This document shows, piece by piece, positions 5,308 to 6,370 of a DNA stretch of 6,370 nucleotides. Position 1 is the first letter of the stretch. Each line of letters starts with the position of its first letter. The DNA is from CAZLLV01 sp964560325 (GTDB taxonomy: Bacteria; Acidobacteriota; Thermoanaerobaculia; Multivoradales; DATKCC01), in assembly GCA_964560325.1 (NCBI GenBank), contig CAZLLV010000223.1, forward strand, positions 1 through 6,370, written 5' to 3'. The notes below the pieces were generated by a model. The model saw only the letters and a list, made by a program, of their open reading frames with translations. It did not search any database and was not told the DNA's origin. The translations under genes and the position numbers were made by a program.

Positions 5308-5772
5308 TCACCACTCCGAGTAGGGCACGCCGTTCAGCCCGATGCCCTCGGACAGTGAGTGGACGTCGTAGACGTTCTCGCCGCCCCAGGACGAGGAGTC
5401 GGGCGCGTCCTGAAAGCTTCGCAAGCCCCATTCCGCCTCGCCGGTCATCGGGTCGACCGGGATGCGGCGCAGGAACCGGACCTGCTTGTCCACCTGGCCG
5501 ACGACCTCCACCCCCTCGACCAGGTTCTCGAGCTCGGTCGGGTAGCCCTCGGCGCCGAGGTCGACCGGGATCAGGCCGGCGTCGCTGTAGCGCTTGTACT
5601 CGTCGATCGCGTAGCGCATCTCGCGCAGCGACGCGCGCAGGTCCGTCTCCTTGACCCGCTTGCGCGTGGTCGTGGCGAGCGGGATCGCGGCGGCCGCGAG
5701 GATCACGAGGATCGCCGCGACGATCACCATCTCGGCGATGGTGAAGCCGGCCTGGGATCGTGTACGTGTCAT
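5308..5772 (-). CDS. GspG-like type II secretion pseudopilin (first of the pair)
   Basis: This 154-residue protein has a short basic leader MTRTRSQAG and the prepilin helix FTIAEMVIVAAILVILAAAA; cleavage is expected at G9-F10 with Glu14 at +5. It continues with LRASLREMRYAIDEYKRYSD, YPTELENLV (77-85), IPVDPMTGEAEWGLRS (104-119) and a C-terminus LSEGIGLNGVPYSEW. This is the layout of GspG-type major pseudopilins, including the DPMTG element and the C-terminal loop. The final 15 residues closely parallel those of the next gene (S/E-G/hydrophobic/L-N/D-G-x-P-Y/F-S-E/D-W), suggesting an old tandem duplication. The ATG at 5772 is preceded directly by an in-frame GTG (5775) that could serve instead; GGAAG lies close upstream. 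It starts nine bases after the stop of the cohesin-domain gene. Confidence 0.92.
   Translation of the reverse strand: MTRTRSQAGFTIAEMVIVAAILVILAAAAIPLATTTRKRVKETDLRASLREMRYAIDEYKRYSDAGLIPVDLGAEGYPTELENLVEGVEVVGQVDKQVRFLRRIPVDPMTGEAEWGLRSFQDAPDSSSWGGENVYDVHSLSEGIGLNGVPYSEW
5314..5317 (-). promoter_or_regulatory. Ribosome binding site GGAG for the pseudopilin start at 5305
   Basis: On the minus strand GGAG is followed by eight bases and ATG, inside the last codons of the preceding gene. This supports ATG 5305 over the two in-frame GTG codons just upstream of it. Confidence 0.6.
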
Positions 5773-5781
5773 CACTTCCGT

Positions 5782-6370
5782 TTACGTGCTCGTCCGCGCT
5801 TGCGTCCTGGGGGGTGCCTCGCGATCGGGCCGGTCCGGCCGCGCCGGAAGCTCGGGCGGCACTCGCTCGCCGCCCACCGTCAGCACCGCCGGCCGCGAGT
5901 CGACCGCGAGCGGGGCGCGCGACGAGTCGAGCGCCTTGGCGGAGCCGAAGCGCAGGGCCGGATCGCCCTCGGCGACCGCGCGGAAGACGACGCGCGCGAC
6001 GACGCCTTCGCCCGCGACGCCGGTCACCTGCCCGAGGCGGCTCGCGCCGAGGACGAGGCGGCCGGGTCTCGACGCGTCGGAGAGCACCTCGGCGGCGCCC
6101 TGGCCCCCGAGGAACGGCCCCGCCTCCACCGACTCGACGGCGAGCACGGCGGGGTTCCACTCCAGGGTCACCGGCAGATGGGACACCGGCGCCAGCGCGC
6201 GGGCTTGGAGCGCGACCTCGACGGTGCCGCCGGGAGCCACCGCGGAGGCGGACGGCACCAGGCGCAGGGCGACATCGGTCTCGGTGGCGAGCGGCGAGCT
6301 CGTGACCGAGGCGAAGCGGCCGAAGGCCGCGGCCTCCTCGGTCGCCGACGCGAGCGCGGTCGTGTCGGCG
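5782..6370 (-). CDS. Cohesin-domain protein, C-terminal part; possibly the tail of a secretin (GspD-like)
   Basis: The last 195 codons of a longer gene that enters from the right edge; the frame is open across the edge. The stretch from about residue 33 to 166 of the visible part reads like a cohesin (carbohydrate-binding-like beta-sandwich) domain: VALRLVPSASAVAPGGTVEV, then LPVTLEWNPAVLAVESVEAG, GRLVLGASR, GVVARVVFRAVAEGDPALRF and the closing AVDSRPAVLTV. A charged, Pro/Arg-rich tail (PPELPARPDRPDREAPPRTQ) precedes the TAA stop. The Ala/Thr-rich stretch before the domain (EEAAAFGRFASVTSSPLATE) looks like a linker. From memory, in Acidobacteriota such domains occur at the C-terminus of type II/III secretin proteins that precede pseudopilin genes. 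The position here fits that, but no secretin core is visible. No dockerin motif was seen. It is probably the upstream cistron of the pseudopilin operon. Confidence 0.78.
   Translation of the reverse strand, partial: ADTTALASATEEAAAFGRFASVTSSPLATETDVALRLVPSASAVAPGGTVEVALQARALAPVSHLPVTLEWNPAVLAVESVEAGPFLGGQGAAEVLSDASRPGRLVLGASRLGQVTGVAGEGVVARVVFRAVAEGDPALRFGSAKALDSSRAPLAVDSRPAVLTVGGERVPPELPARPDRPDREAPPRTQARTST

Noticed and set aside
5306..6160. In-frame extension of the second pseudopilin back to 6160 (441 codons in total)
   Set aside because: The extra part is Arg/Gly-rich, antisense-like sequence lying over two other genes. The prepilin leader requires a start near the helix, and ATG 5305 has a good ribosome site.

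Overview
The window is strongly GC-rich and codon third positions are almost all G or C. It looks like ordinary chromosome from a Gram-negative-type bacterium. A tandem pseudopilin set sits behind a cohesin-domain protein. The genes are densely packed and there is an AcnA-type aconitase. Together these recall Acidobacteriota (for example Thermoanaerobaculia) or a similar deep-branching, high-GC phylum. That placement is inferred from recalled gene content and was not tested by a search.

Left part (1-2976). The 5' end of an aconitase gene (acnA) runs leftward off the window. Divergent from it, separated by a 145-bp gap, is a plus-strand series: a YqgE/AlgH-family protein, a classical short-chain dehydrogenase, a small cytochrome c lipoprotein whose GTG start overlaps the dehydrogenase stop (GTGA), and a 72-residue protein of unknown function. 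The two genes at the head of this series are each preceded by a similar GCTAYCATCG box that could hold a -10 element.

Middle (2977-3560). This convergent intergenic gap of 584 bp contains the most unusual structure in the window. Two copies of a roughly 200-bp element lie in opposite orientation around a central segment. Each copy contains its own pair of 24-25-nt complementary arms separated by exactly 117 nt. The arm sequences differ between the copies, yet they stay complementary within each copy and keep a single G-A mismatch at the same place. A 47-nt block in the core is 46/47 identical between copies. Compensatory change in the arms plus a conserved core suggests a structured repeat family (RNA or DNA) rather than protein coding.

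Right part (3561-6370). A leftward operon of five tightly packed genes runs, in order of transcription: the C-terminal part of a cohesin-domain protein (possibly the tail of a type II secretion secretin), two GspG-like pseudopilins with matching C-terminal motifs, an atypical minor pseudopilin that lacks Glu at +5 and carries a Gly/Pro-rich insertion, and dUTPase (dut). The gaps and overlaps are 9 bp, 2 bp, an 11-bp overlap and 1 bp, which imply co-transcription and translational coupling. The first four genes fit a secretion or pilus-like fibre apparatus of the type II family. dut is a housekeeping nucleotide-pool gene that shares the transcript.
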